Part shown: in pieces, positions 1-7,342 of the stretch
How the letters are laid out: every line of letters starts with the position of its first letter
Numbering within the stretch: position 1 is the first letter of the stretch
Origin: Hellea balneolensis
GTDB taxonomy: Bacteria; Pseudomonadota; Alphaproteobacteria; Caulobacterales; Maricaulaceae
Assembly (NCBI GenBank): GCA_003233025.1
Contig: QIKS01000113.1
Coordinates: 1-9,640, forward strand
Reading direction: 5' to 3'
DNA length: 9,640 bases
The notes under the pieces: generated by a model
The model's input: only the letters and a program-made list of their open reading frames with translations
The model's database searches: none
Told to the model about the DNA's origin: nothing
Translations under genes and position numbers: made by a program

Positions 1-488
1 GTATATATGGTAATATCTATCACTATTGTCGTGAGCCCCATGATCAGCATTTGCGGAATTATTTCGGCGTTTAAATTAATGAATTGCGGCAAAATAACTG
101 CAAAATATAGCAAGGTTTTGGGGTTTGAAAATCCGACGATGAACCCTTTAGAAAATAGGGTGAGGCGTTTCTCTTTTCTGCCTTGCGCGATTTTTAACCC
201 GCCCGATTTGCTGAAAATGGCTGACATGCCTAAATAAACCAAATACGCAACCCCGACCCATTTGATAATAGAAAAGAGCAGGTGGGACGCAATGATTAAG
301 GATGCAATACCCGTTGCTGACAGTACAAAATAAACGACATTGGCAAAGGCAACCCCGAAAACGCCAAAGATTGCATATTTTACACCATTACCCGATCCTT
401 GCGCGGCAACAACAATAGCTGTGGGGCCGGGCGAAGCCACCACCACAATTGTTGTCATTGCAAATAATATAAAAACTGCCAATTCCAT
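1..488 (-). CDS. LysE/RhtB-family amino-acid exporter, 3' part cut by window edge
   Basis: Inner-membrane exporter of the LysE/RhtB superfamily, which pumps amino acids or derivatives out of the cell; the substrate cannot be told. Read from ATG at 488 downwards, 162 codons are open to the window edge, against about 200-210 residues usual for the family, so the last part is missing. The protein opens with a hydrophobic helix followed by SPGPTAIVV (about residues 19-27), the family's SPGP signature. Further hydrophobic segments follow, with GVAYLVYLG near residues 77-85 and GFSNPKTLLYF in the middle (GxxNPK motif). A good ribosome site, AAAGGG, lies 8 nt before the ATG. It diverges from an Lrp/AsnC-type regulator, the common arrangement in which the regulator controls the exporter. 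Family assignment is firm, substrate unknown. Confidence 0.9.
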   Translation of the reverse strand, partial: MELAVFILFAMTTIVVVASPGPTAIVVAAQGSGNGVKYAIFGVFGVAFANVVYFVLSATGIASLIIASHLLFSIIKWVGVAYLVYLGMSAIFSKSGGLKIAQGRKEKRLTLFSKGFIVGFSNPKTLLYFAVILPQFINLNAEIIPQMLIMGLTTIVIDITIY

Positions 489-628
489 TTTGTATACCCT
501 TTCAGATTGCGTATCTTTCTATGGGCGACATTAGTCTTATCTTGGTGCCAAAACCACCAGCACTACGTCGGCGCGCCCGGAAAATTTCCAGTAATGACAG
601 AGGGGGGAAACTGCCCTATTGTGGGAAC
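489..628. promoter_or_regulatory. Divergent promoter region between exporter and Lrp-type regulator
   Basis: This 140-bp spacer must carry both divergent promoters. It contains the short dyad TTGGTGCCAA at 542-551 and a TTTCC/GGAAA pair at 585-589 and 606-610, either of which could be a regulator site. No convincing -35/-10 pair stands out. That Lrp-family proteins often bind such spacers is family knowledge; the operator itself is inference. Confidence 0.4.
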
Positions 629-1060
629 ATGTATAGACTTGATGAAAAAGATCACCGCCTCATTCTGGCTTTAAAAAAGAATTGCCGCGCCAGTCTTGTG
701 GCTTTGGGACGCGACATTGGTTTGTCGCGAAGCGCGACCCATGACCGAATAACGCGGCTAGAGGAATTGGGCATCATCATAGGATACACGGTTATAATTG
801 ATGAAAACACAACGCCCATGACACGGGCATTCCTGACAATTAAGCTGGAAGCTGGGTTTGAAAACAGCGTTACCACAAATATGATTGCAGAAAAAACAGG
901 CGTAAGATCAACATATTGTTTGTCAGGAGATATAGATCTGATTGCTTATTGCGAATGTACAGATATCGCAAGCTTGGGCGTGTTAAGGGACGAAATATCG
1001 TCAATCAAAGGCGTCGCAGAAATCCACACCCGAAATATTTTTTCGTCTAGCAATAATTAA
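629..1060 (+). CDS. Lrp/AsnC-family transcriptional regulator
   Basis: DNA-binding regulator of amino-acid-responsive genes. From ATG 629 the protein is 143 aa, near the family's usual 150-165. It starts with YRLDEKDHRLILALKKN, the typical Lrp opening. A winged helix-turn-helix covers about residues 5-55 (recognition part LSRSATHDRITRLEELGII), then the C-terminal ferredoxin-like ligand/oligomer (RAM) domain, residues about 60-140, with YCLSGDIDLIAY as the conserved G-D core. The reading frame is open back to ATG 521, but the extra 36 residues are basic, proline-rich and unlike the family, so 629 is preferred, although its ribosome site is weak (a purine run lies 20 nt upstream). The likely target is the divergent exporter gene and its own promoter. 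Effector unknown. Confidence 0.88.
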   Translation: MYRLDEKDHRLILALKKNCRASLVALGRDIGLSRSATHDRITRLEELGIIIGYTVIIDENTTPMTRAFLTIKLEAGFENSVTTNMIAEKTGVRSTYCLSGDIDLIAYCECTDIASLGVLRDEISSIKGVAEIHTRNIFSSSNN

Positions 1061-1131
1061 ACAATTTAAATACGGTTTACCGCGAGCAGATAAGACTTTG
1101 CGCAGGCGGGACGGCGGGGTAAGTAAAGACC

Positions 1132-2085
1132 ATGAAAAACCTGATCACCGATATCGCTGGCCTGAAAATTGGCAATGCCCATGATGGCACCGTTCGCACG
1201 GGCGTGACGGTTATCTTGCCGGACGCGCCAGCCTTGTGCGCCGTTGACGTGCGCGGCGGCGGGCCGGGCACACGCGAAACTGACGCGCTGGGGGATAGCG
1301 GATTGATTGAACGGGTTCACGCGATTGTATTGGCGGGAGGCTCGGTTTACGGGCTGGACGCGGCATCGGCCGTGACGGCCGCATTGGGGGCAAGGGGCGT
1401 TGGTTATGAGGCCGCGCCTGCGCCCGTACCGGTTTCGCCGATTGTGCCTGCTGCCATTCTTTTTGACAATGCCAATGGCGGCAATAAAGCATGGGGCGAG
1501 GAGCCGCCCTTTGCCCGGCTGGGCCGCGAAGCTTTAGGTGCGATCGATGCCCCTCTGCAACTGGGTAATGCGGGCGCCGGTTATGGGGCCACGGCCGGTT
1601 TGTATCCGGGGGGCCTTGGCAGTGCATCGGAGCGGGTCGGTGATATTACTGTCGCCGCCCTCATTGCCGCCAACCCTGTCGGCTCGCCTTTCATGCCCGG
1701 CACAGACTGTTTTTGGGCTTGGCCTTATGAACAAGAGGGTGAATTTGGCGGTGTCCGCCCGCCGCAAAATTATAGCTGGCAAGAGCCGGTCGATACAAAA
1801 TTATCCTTGTTAAGGGGCCCAGGTGCCGCCACCGTCATTGGCGTTGTCGCCACCGACGCCCAATTGTCACAAAAAGAATTGCGCCGCCTTGCCGTCATGG
1901 CCCAAGACGGTATCGCCATGGCCGTACAGCCCTCACATACCCCCCTGGACGGCGACACTATATTTGCGCTCAGTACGGAAAAGCAGGCTATGGACGGTCC
2001 GCGCCCCACCGCTATATCCGAACTTGGTGCCGCGGCAGCCCGCGTCGTCGCCCGGGCCTTGTCACGCGGTGTCTACGCAGCGTAA
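1132..2085 (+). CDS. P1-family peptidase (DmpA/BapA/NylC-like L-aminopeptidase/amidase)
   Basis: Self-processing N-terminal-nucleophile hydrolase of the P1 (S58) family, whose members cleave N-terminal residues, beta-amino-acid peptides or nylon-type amides. The 317-aa length is normal. Family signatures visible are DVRGGGPGTRETD (39-51), LAGGSVYGLDAASAV (67-81), NAGAGYGATAG (146-156) with GGLGSAS (160-166), and GVVATDAQLS near 237-246 followed by MAQDGIAMAVQPSHTPLDGD. Autocleavage is expected just before Thr234, whose free amino group becomes the nucleophile, giving a larger alpha and a smaller beta chain. The residue before it is Ala, where NylC has Asn. No signal peptide is seen, so it is probably cytoplasmic. 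A purine-rich GGGG-TAAG stretch lies before the ATG. High GC and codon use fit core-chromosome DNA. It stands alone, followed by a tRNA. Physiological substrate unknown. Confidence 0.9.
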   Translation: MKNLITDIAGLKIGNAHDGTVRTGVTVILPDAPALCAVDVRGGGPGTRETDALGDSGLIERVHAIVLAGGSVYGLDAASAVTAALGARGVGYEAAPAPVPVSPIVPAAILFDNANGGNKAWGEEPPFARLGREALGAIDAPLQLGNAGAGYGATAGLYPGGLGSASERVGDITVAALIAANPVGSPFMPGTDCFWAWPYEQEGEFGGVRPPQNYSWQEPVDTKLSLLRGPGAATVIGVVATDAQLSQKELRRLAVMAQDGIAMAVQPSHTPLDGDTIFALSTEKQAMDGPRPTAISELGAAAARVVARALSRGVYAA

Positions 2086-2142
2086 AATGCGCTTGCATTC
2101 AACTGGCAAATAGGCTTTAAGGCGCATCTGCTTCGGCAATAT

Positions 2143-2219
2143 GCACTGGTAGCTCAGTTGGATAGAGTACCTGACTACGAATCAGGGGGTCGGGGGTTCG
2201 AATCCTCCCCAGTGCGCCA
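2143..2219 (+). tRNA. tRNA-Arg (anticodon ACG)
   Basis: A complete 77-nt cloverleaf can be folded by hand. The acceptor stem GCACTGG (2143-2149) pairs with CCAGTGC (2209-2215). The D stem is GCTC/GAGT, the anticodon stem CCTGA/TCAGG with loop CTACGAA (anticodon ACG at 2177-2179), and the T stem GGGGG/CCTCC holds loop TTCGAAT. Discriminator G and encoded CCA (2217-2219) end it. The integrase gene begins 123 bp beyond, so its 3' half is the likely chromosomal attachment target, left intact by the insertion. Confidence 0.97.
2192..2219 (+). other. Probable attachment site (attL) in the 3' end of tRNA-Arg
   Basis: Inferred from position only: tyrosine integrases commonly recombine at the T-arm and 3' end of a tRNA gene and are encoded beside it. 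The matching copy (attR) is not present in this window, so the core limits are a guess. Confidence 0.45.
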
Positions 2220-2279
2220 TTATACTCCCCATAGAATCAGCTAACACACTGAAAACATTCACTTGTTTTCCCGCAATGT

Positions 2280-2296
2280 CCCGCGACCCCCCAATT
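2280..2296 (+). repeat. Related copy of the C6AATT repeat before integrase
   Basis: CCCGCGACCCCCCAATT matches 7531-7547 at 16 of 17 positions in the same orientation, the single difference being G for A at position 6. It lies between the tRNA 3' end and the 12-bp-spaced repeats. Confidence 0.7.
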
Positions 2297-2307
2297 ACTC
2301 GCGCATT

Positions 2308-2340
2308 TGTGGTACAGTTTGTGTAACAGAATGTGATACA
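2308..2340 (+). repeat. Three 9-bp repeats of TGTG-type at exact 12-bp spacing before integrase
   Basis: TGTGGTACA (2308-2316), TGTGTAACA (2320-2328) and TGTGATACA (2332-2340) share the frame TGTxxxACA and begin every 12 bp, ending 2 nt before the integrase ATG. Each is a weak dyad (TGT/ACA). They could be integrase arm-binding sites or an operator over the integrase start. Function is inferred. Confidence 0.6.
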
Positions 2341-2342
2341 CT

Positions 2343-3722
2343 ATGGCGGCAATGAGAGACTTAAACCAATATTTACAGTGTCGTAGCGGGCATTGGCATT
2401 ATGTGCGCCGTGTACCAGTTTGTTATACACAATGGGATACAAGGGGTGTAATTCGAACTGCGCTGCGCACAACGTCCATAGAAGTCGCCCGTTCTAGGCG
2501 GGATTCATTGTGTGAAGCCGACGAGCATTTTTGGGCTTCATTAGAGGCTTCTCTTGATGATGTGGACGGTGAATTAAAGCTAGGTTCTCAATCAAAAGTG
2601 CGAGCGCGGTATAAGGCCGCTTGCGGGCGAGCAATGGCGCGGGGTTTTGTCTACACGCCCGCTAATGAACTGGCACAAACTCCAGAATTATCGGACTTGA
2701 TTGAACGCATCATGCAGGTCGGGAATAAGACCAAAAATAAACAGCAAGAAGCGGAAGCATTGCTTGGCGGGGCAAATATGCCCAAAGTCAAATTAAGCAC
2801 TGCGTTTAAGGTTTATTGCGACCGTATAGCCATTGGAGAGGTCGTCAATAAATCTGATGCGCAGAAGAAAGCATGGAAAAAGGCCAAGCTAAGAGCCGTC
2901 AATAATTTCATAAAAATAGTTGGCGATATACATATGGACAGTCTTGAGCGCACCCATGCGCGACAGTTTTATAATTGGTGGGGAAAGCGGCTATTGCCCA
3001 AAGACGGGAAGCAAGGGCTAAATCCGAACAGCGCAAATCGTGACCTTGGCAACCTTAGAAAGCTGTATCGTGAATATTGGGAATATGAGGGGCAAGAAGA
3101 ACGGCAAAACCCGTTTAGAAAGCTACGCTTCAAAGATAAGAGCATTGCCGAAACGCCGCCATTTCCCGATAAATGGGTTCAGAGTAAAATTTTGCGACCA
3201 AATGTGTTTGACGGGCTAAATAATGAAGCGCGTTTGCTAGTTTACGGATTAATAGAAACGGGTTGCAGGCCGAGCGAAATTGCAAACCTGTTGCCAGAGA
3301 ACATTTGCCTTAACCACGAAGTACCGCACATAAAAATTAAACCCCATATGGAACGAGAGTTAAAAAGCATGGCCTCAAACCGTGTCATTCCACTCGTAGG
3401 AATTTCGCTCGAAGCATTCAAGAAAGCGCCAGATGGTTTTCCGCATTACCGAGATAAGAGCGCTCTTTTATCCGCATCTTTGATGAAAGCGTTTCGTGTG
3501 CGCGGACTTATGCCAAGCGGAGGGCATAAAATATATTCATTCCGCCATTCATTTGAAAAACGTATGCTAGAAGCAGGGCTGGACTATGGCCTGCGCTGTT
3601 TGCTCATGGGGCATAAAAACAATCGTCCCTCTTATGGTGATGGTGGCTCATTGGAATATAGACAAAATGAACTTTTAAAAATCGCGCACCCAATTTCAAA
3701 GGTGCTCATTCAAAACCTGTAG
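2343..3722 (+). CDS. Tyrosine recombinase/integrase of the island
   Basis: Site-specific recombinase that integrates and excises the element through a covalent 3'-phosphotyrosine DNA intermediate. Of 459 aa, the N-terminal segment (about 9-60: YLQCRSGHWHYVRRVP) resembles the arm-binding DUF6538-like region of alphaproteobacterial island integrases. A core-binding helical domain follows (about 150-265), then the catalytic domain. Visible active-site residues are Arg309 (TGCRPSEI), probable Lys341 (before RVIPL), Arg401 (YSFRH), His424 (LMGHK) and nucleophile Tyr431 (SYGDGG). The usual first His of the HxxR box is Tyr398, as I recall for this subfamily. ATG 2343 has no clear ribosome site; ATG 2352 (MRDLNQYL) is an alternative. 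It lies directly after tRNA-Arg and overlaps the small convergent gene by 17 nt. Appears intact. Confidence 0.95.
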   Translation: MAAMRDLNQYLQCRSGHWHYVRRVPVCYTQWDTRGVIRTALRTTSIEVARSRRDSLCEADEHFWASLEASLDDVDGELKLGSQSKVRARYKAACGRAMARGFVYTPANELAQTPELSDLIERIMQVGNKTKNKQQEAEALLGGANMPKVKLSTAFKVYCDRIAIGEVVNKSDAQKKAWKKAKLRAVNNFIKIVGDIHMDSLERTHARQFYNWWGKRLLPKDGKQGLNPNSANRDLGNLRKLYREYWEYEGQEERQNPFRKLRFKDKSIAETPPFPDKWVQSKILRPNVFDGLNNEARLLVYGLIETGCRPSEIANLLPENICLNHEVPHIKIKPHMERELKSMASNRVIPLVGISLEAFKKAPDGFPHYRDKSALLSASLMKAFRVRGLMPSGGHKIYSFRHSFEKRMLEAGLDYGLRCLLMGHKNNRPSYGDGGSLEYRQNELLKIAHPISKVLIQNL

Positions 3723-3882
3723 AGCCACAATATTTAGCCAACCGCGCAGACCGTGACTGCCGCGCTTTTAGCTCTTTTTCCAGCCGAGAAAAAATAGGCC
3801 AATACACATCCCCATAATTAGCCACAAGGTCAGCCGCAATCCGAGTCGCCGCCTCTATGTCCTCTAAAGCAATATTATCCAT
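3706..3882 (-). CDS. Small conserved-type protein convergent with integrase (58 aa, unknown function)
   Basis: A 58-codon frame starts at ATG 3882 and ends with TGA inside the last codons of the integrase gene, giving a 17-nt tail-to-tail overlap. The product begins MDNIALEDIEAATRIAADLV, then NYGDVYWPIFSRLEKEL and a basic Arg/Lys-rich end. It reads as two amphipathic helices with a central YWPIF aromatic patch and no membrane segment. From memory, similar short proteins (an acidic helix, YG-x-x-YWPIF-x-RLE-x-EL, then an Arg-rich tail) occur convergent to integrases in alphaproteobacterial islands. That recollection and the protein-like composition support it as real. No ribosome site is obvious. 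A role in controlling integrase expression or excision is possible but unproved. Confidence 0.6.
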   Translation of the reverse strand: MDNIALEDIEAATRIAADLVANYGDVYWPIFSRLEKELKARQSRSARLAKYCGSTGFE

Positions 3883-3984
3883 CCGCTATTTTACCACTTT
3901 TACGCCAAAATTTCAAAGAGTTTACAGGGCGCTAAAATGAGGGTAGCGGTACATAGAGAGAGGTAGAAGGAGGAAATTGGGGGG
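3883..3984. other. Short non-coding gap holding a purine-rich tract
   Basis: This 102-bp gap lies between the start of the small gene and the stop of the methyltransferase gene, both on the minus strand, so the small gene could be transcribed by read-through. No rho-independent terminator is visible. Its right end contains part of the 16-bp repeat described at 3971-3986. Confidence 0.4.
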
Positions 3985-3986
3985 TT
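3971..3986 (-). repeat. 16-bp repeat AACCCCCCAATTTCCT, inverted copy
   Basis: Read on the minus strand this is identical over 16 bases to 7536-7551, and its inner ACCCCCCAATT is found again at 2286-2296. It covers the first two bases of the methyltransferase stop codon (TAA, minus strand). Confidence 0.8.
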
Positions 3987-6942
3987 AGGATTTTGTACCT
4001 TGAACGGATGGTTCATTGCCTAACTTCATTCGTAGCAAATCAAATGGGCCACCATTATCGAAATGAAACTGTTTAAACCCTAAAATTTTAGAGAAAAATG
4101 CTTCGTCTAATTCAGCCCTAACAGCATCTTTTGTAATTTCATTAAACGGCTTCAGGGGGCGTTGTTTGAAATCGTCAAATATCTTAGCCGCAACATCCAA
4201 CTGTTTTATGGTAAGGCTATCAATATCGAGGACGGGTAATGATGTAAGAGCAGTTTTTACTATATTTCCCCTACCAGCTTGCTGTTTGTTTGCATGCCAC
4301 CAATAAAGCAATAACCCAACACTTGTATTTCCCCACAGCGTTAGCGCTTTTTCTTTTTTCAAATCATTGAGATTAACACTTAACCACGCCCTACCACCAA
4401 TGGCTCTTCTTGTTGTCAACTGAAACGCGGTAGATTGGCTGTTAAAGCGAAAGTTCTGATTAAAGTGACAATAGGATGCGGTTGATAAAGCATCTTGAGC
4501 TTTTTTGTTTATACGATGTTGAAAATCACTATCTTCGACACTGCAAACAACTCCCGACCTGTCATGCTCAAATTGAATGCACCGCTCTTCATCCGCATTG
4601 TGAGCCCATAGGATAGGGTAAGTTACTGAATTATCCCCGTCTGATTTTTCCAATTCAAACGGCCCTCTTGGCTTACTACCATTTTTGCCAGACACATCGG
4701 CATGGTATGGACCAAATGCCGCTATTTTTTCTAATGAGCACATTTTTAATTTAACTTTATCACGGTCTTTCATACTGGGAAGCCAGAGAGTGGAATTGTT
4801 TTCGAGTTGATATGCCGACTGAGCCAAAGAAAAATCGCGGATACTATTTAGCTTAAACTCACGCCCAATGTTTACATCTGCATTTGCTACATATCCAACA
4901 TTTTCACCCCCAAGTAAAATATTGGTGCCGCCGTAAGGCCCATCTTTTATTGTTCGCAAAGCAGGTGATTTTATTAGCAGGCATACTTGTCTGGCTATTT
5001 CGGACGAGGAAACTTTGGAGGTAGGTTTTTTGTAAAGGGTAATAAAGTTTGCAAACTTTGATCCCGCATCATTCCTTACGCCTGTTATCAAACATTCTCC
5101 CATTCCTGTATCGGCCGAAAAAGAAGAATCATGTTGCCCCTTACCGCAAATTGATACGAAAACTAGTTTATCATACTTTTTAATCAGGACATCTCTTGTT
5201 GCCTGCCACGACGTGCCAGACATCAAACTTAGAGGCATGACAAGCGCTATGGTTCCGCCTATTTTAACTTTCCTATCAGCAACCACAAAAAACGTACTTG
5301 CGAGCCCCGCATTTCCATGTGCCGAACTACCTTCAGTAAGTTTTTTACTTTTCTTTGACATAAGCCGTTGGTCTTTATCGGGAACGTCAAAGGCAGCAAA
5401 CATTGGATTTGGCACACCAATTTTATCTGCTTCTTGCCCCGTATCCCTTACATAGGGAGGATTCATTATTACTAAGTCAAACGATTGATCTAATAATTCA
5501 CCCCAAGTAGAAAACTTACCCTCGCCTGTTCCCCCGCTACTTTTCGATGTTATAGAAAGTGTTTCAAAGTTACCTTGCTTATCAAGTAAGTCGATTGAGC
5601 CAAGCCCTAAATGGCCATCGTCGGACTTCCCATATGGGACTGTGATAATTGAACTATCTTCATATTTCACAGTAGGCTGAACACCAGATAACATGGATGC
5701 CGTCAAATGGGCAGCAGCGGGAAGCACGTCGCAGCCGACTAAACCTCTGCTCATCATTGGAACATGTAAGTCCCTAGAATTGCCGCCATTGAGTTCGTGC
5801 AAATGGGAAATTCTAGAATATGCCGCAGAAAGTAAAGTTCCCGTTCCGCAAGCGAAATCTCCAATTTTCAGTTCTGATACAGATTTTGCTGAATCCCAAC
5901 TAATTTGAGAAAAGCTATCTTCGCTATTGAGAGCCAACCCTACAAGCAAAGCCGCCGCCGATGGTGTTGTATAATAAGCCGCTAAAAACTTTCTGTCGGC
6001 GATTAGCTTTTGAAAAACTGACCCTGTTAGGTCATGGGATCTCGTAACTTGTTTTTCGACCAAGGTATCTGCACAGCTTGTTAAAACGTCAATCAACTGC
6101 TTGCATTCAGCAGGAGGAATTACGGATAAAATACGTTTTGAAATATCAAAAATAGGCCAATAATTAACTTCTAATATAATATTCCATTGTTTTATTACTG
6201 ATACTTTATTCAATGAATTGTTGGCATCAAGTTCGGAGGTTGATTTTACGGAAATGAGCTTTCCGGGGCCATTCGCTAATTCAGATTGAAAAATGAAGGC
6301 GTTTATTATAATAGCCATCGCCATACGATAGGTTTGGTGATTGTTTGCTTGCTTTAGGCTTGAGCAAATACTTTCGATAACGCCTGGTTTGTTTTTCGCG
6401 ATTTCTGACAATAAAAAAGCAGTGTCAGTAACACCTTCAGAAAGAATATTTGCAGCGTTTTCTATTACAGATTCAGGTATTGAACTTCTTTGACATAGCA
6501 ATGCGAGATCAGACAAACTCCCAGATAGCCATCCTGTGTGAGGCCAGCGCGTGCAATCCTCTGGGGTAAGCCCTTCGTATAAAGCGTACTCAACATTCTC
6601 CAGTTTGAGTAATTCACTTATCAAGTCGGCGGCGTCACACTCCTTTATTTGCGAAGGTATCCTAACAGCAATGGAAGAGTATATTTCTCGGCCATTTTGT
6701 CTAAGCGCTTCCCCTAATCTTGATTTTGCTTCTATTTCTACTGTTGAAGCTGGTAAAAATTCTGTTTCAACAATTACTGGATATGCGAAAGGCTCGGCAA
6801 TAATTATATCAGGGCGCCTGTTGTTTCCACGAAGTTTTTGCGTGTTTTCTGATGTGACGACCCCAGCTTCTCTCCAAGTTGACCGCATGCTTGATAGAAT
6901 TTTTGCGATTGCATCGTTTACTGTCGGTTCAGTAAGCGCCAT
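3985..6942 (-). CDS. N6-adenine DNA methyltransferase with N-terminal PD-(D/E)XK-like segment (putative single-chain R-M/defence protein)
   Basis: Probably methylates adenine in a specific DNA site and may also cut DNA, as in type IIG-like enzymes. Of 985 aa, residues 43-61 (RRPDIII ... VIVETEF) fit a PD-(D/E)XK nuclease core, with Asp45, Glu59 and Glu61 (ExE instead of ExK, as in BamHI). A helical region (about 100-310) follows. The methyltransferase then shows motif X AAYYTTPSAAALL (321-333), motif I GDFACGTGTLL (361-371, AdoMet binding) and motif IV NPPY (494-497), the gamma-class order. The C-terminal third, with LWGNTSVGLLLYWW near 869-882, is the likely target-recognition part. No helicase or separate specificity gene is nearby. 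It is more AT-rich than the host genes. A short GAAAG stretch before ATG 6942 may be the ribosome site. It diverges from the HTH gene. It could instead be a solitary methylase with a dead nuclease segment. Confidence 0.85.
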   Translation of the reverse strand: MALTEPTVNDAIAKILSSMRSTWREAGVVTSENTQKLRGNNRRPDIIIAEPFAYPVIVETEFLPASTVEIEAKSRLGEALRQNGREIYSSIAVRIPSQIKECDAADLISELLKLENVEYALYEGLTPEDCTRWPHTGWLSGSLSDLALLCQRSSIPESVIENAANILSEGVTDTAFLLSEIAKNKPGVIESICSSLKQANNHQTYRMAMAIIINAFIFQSELANGPGKLISVKSTSELDANNSLNKVSVIKQWNIILEVNYWPIFDISKRILSVIPPAECKQLIDVLTSCADTLVEKQVTRSHDLTGSVFQKLIADRKFLAAYYTTPSAAALLVGLALNSEDSFSQISWDSAKSVSELKIGDFACGTGTLLSAAYSRISHLHELNGGNSRDLHVPMMSRGLVGCDVLPAAAHLTASMLSGVQPTVKYEDSSIITVPYGKSDDGHLGLGSIDLLDKQGNFETLSITSKSSGGTGEGKFSTWGELLDQSFDLVIMNPPYVRDTGQEADKIGVPNPMFAAFDVPDKDQRLMSKKSKKLTEGSSAHGNAGLASTFFVVADRKVKIGGTIALVMPLSLMSGTSWQATRDVLIKKYDKLVFVSICGKGQHDSSFSADTGMGECLITGVRNDAGSKFANFITLYKKPTSKVSSSEIARQVCLLIKSPALRTIKDGPYGGTNILLGGENVGYVANADVNIGREFKLNSIRDFSLAQSAYQLENNSTLWLPSMKDRDKVKLKMCSLEKIAAFGPYHADVSGKNGSKPRGPFELEKSDGDNSVTYPILWAHNADEERCIQFEHDRSGVVCSVEDSDFQHRINKKAQDALSTASYCHFNQNFRFNSQSTAFQLTTRRAIGGRAWLSVNLNDLKKEKALTLWGNTSVGLLLYWWHANKQQAGRGNIVKTALTSLPVLDIDSLTIKQLDVAAKIFDDFKQRPLKPFNEITKDAVRAELDEAFFSKILGFKQFHFDNGGPFDLLRMKLGNEPSVQGTKS

Positions 6943-7123
6943 AAAATTACTTTCAATTACTTGTTAATATCTATTTTAAATCACTACTAGCATACACCAA
7001 TAAATTGACAATGACATAGGTTGTTTGCTGACTTCGATGCACACGACATGTGTAAACACCTCTGCTCTGGCGTAATAATTGCATGACAATTTGTAATACC
7101 CGTAATTTATACAGGAGATTGTT
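6943..7123. promoter_or_regulatory. Divergent promoter region between methyltransferase and HTH genes
   Basis: This 181-bp AT-rich spacer must hold both start regions. On the plus strand TTGCAT (7079-7084) and TAATTT (7103-7108) are a possible -35/-10 pair with 18-bp spacing for the HTH gene. ACATGTGT at 7046-7053 occurs in inverse form at 7571-7578 before the relaxase and might be a shared operator. Assignments are tentative. Confidence 0.4.
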
Positions 7124-7312
7124 ATGGCAAGAACTGTGGAAAGCCCGTTTATGACAACGGAAGAAGCGGCTAGATATTTGCGCATTGAGCCGAAAACTTT
7201 GCACAATATGCGTTGGCGCGGGCAAGGCCCAAATTACCACAAACATGGCGGGCGCGTGTTCTACCATATCCGAGGTTTGTTGCGCTGGTCACTACGAAAT
7301 AGGATTGGTTAA
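7124..7312 (+). CDS. Small helix-turn-helix protein, AlpA/excisionase-like
   Basis: A 62-aa DNA-binding protein of the MerR-like HTH_17/AlpA type. The pattern MTTEEAARYLRIEPKTL (10-26) is the helix-turn-helix. HNMRWRGQGPNYHKHGGR (27-44) and VFYHIRGLLRW form the wing and last helix, matching the usual xxRxxGxGPxxxxxGxRVxYxxxDLxxW layout. In integrated elements such proteins serve as recombination directionality factors (excisionases) or as transcriptional activators. The strong ribosome site ACAGGAG lies 6 nt before the ATG. It diverges from the methyltransferase gene and precedes the oriT region and relaxase. Its TAA stop lies in the dyad TTAAGCTCTTAA. A role as excisionase, as autoregulator, or as repressor of the divergent methyltransferase are all possible; the sequence does not choose between them. 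Confidence 0.85.
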   Translation: MARTVESPFMTTEEAARYLRIEPKTLHNMRWRGQGPNYHKHGGRVFYHIRGLLRWSLRNRIG

Positions 7313-7330
7313 GCTCTTAATTTTGGCTTA

Positions 7331-7338
7331 TATCCTGT
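7331..7338 (+). other. Candidate nic site TATCCTG/T
   Basis: TATATCCTG followed by T matches the IncP/Ti nic core (YATCCTG, cut, pyrimidine), and TATATCCTG is also found in the nicked strand of Ti T-DNA borders. The relaxase encoded downstream is of the VirD2/TraI type that cuts such cores. The predicted cut lies between 7337 and 7338 on the plus strand. It is 19 nt past the HTH gene's stop. Confidence 0.6.
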
Positions 7339-7342
7339 TTTG

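Noticed and set aside
521..628. N-terminal extension of the Lrp-type regulator from ATG 521
   Set aside because: The 36 extra residues do not resemble the family, which normally begins right at the LDE-x-D helix.
1211..1627. 138-codon minus-strand frame within the peptidase gene
   Set aside because: It is an Arg/Pro-rich product typical of the antisense of GC-rich coding DNA, and the sense gene is well supported.
2086..2142. ATGCGC/GCGCAT pair after the peptidase gene as a terminator
   Set aside because: The arms are only 6 bp with a loop of about 30 nt and no T-run.
6551..6967. 138-codon plus-strand frame opposite the methyltransferase start
   Set aside because: It is a shadow of the strongly supported minus-strand gene; its product is serine-rich with no recognisable domain.
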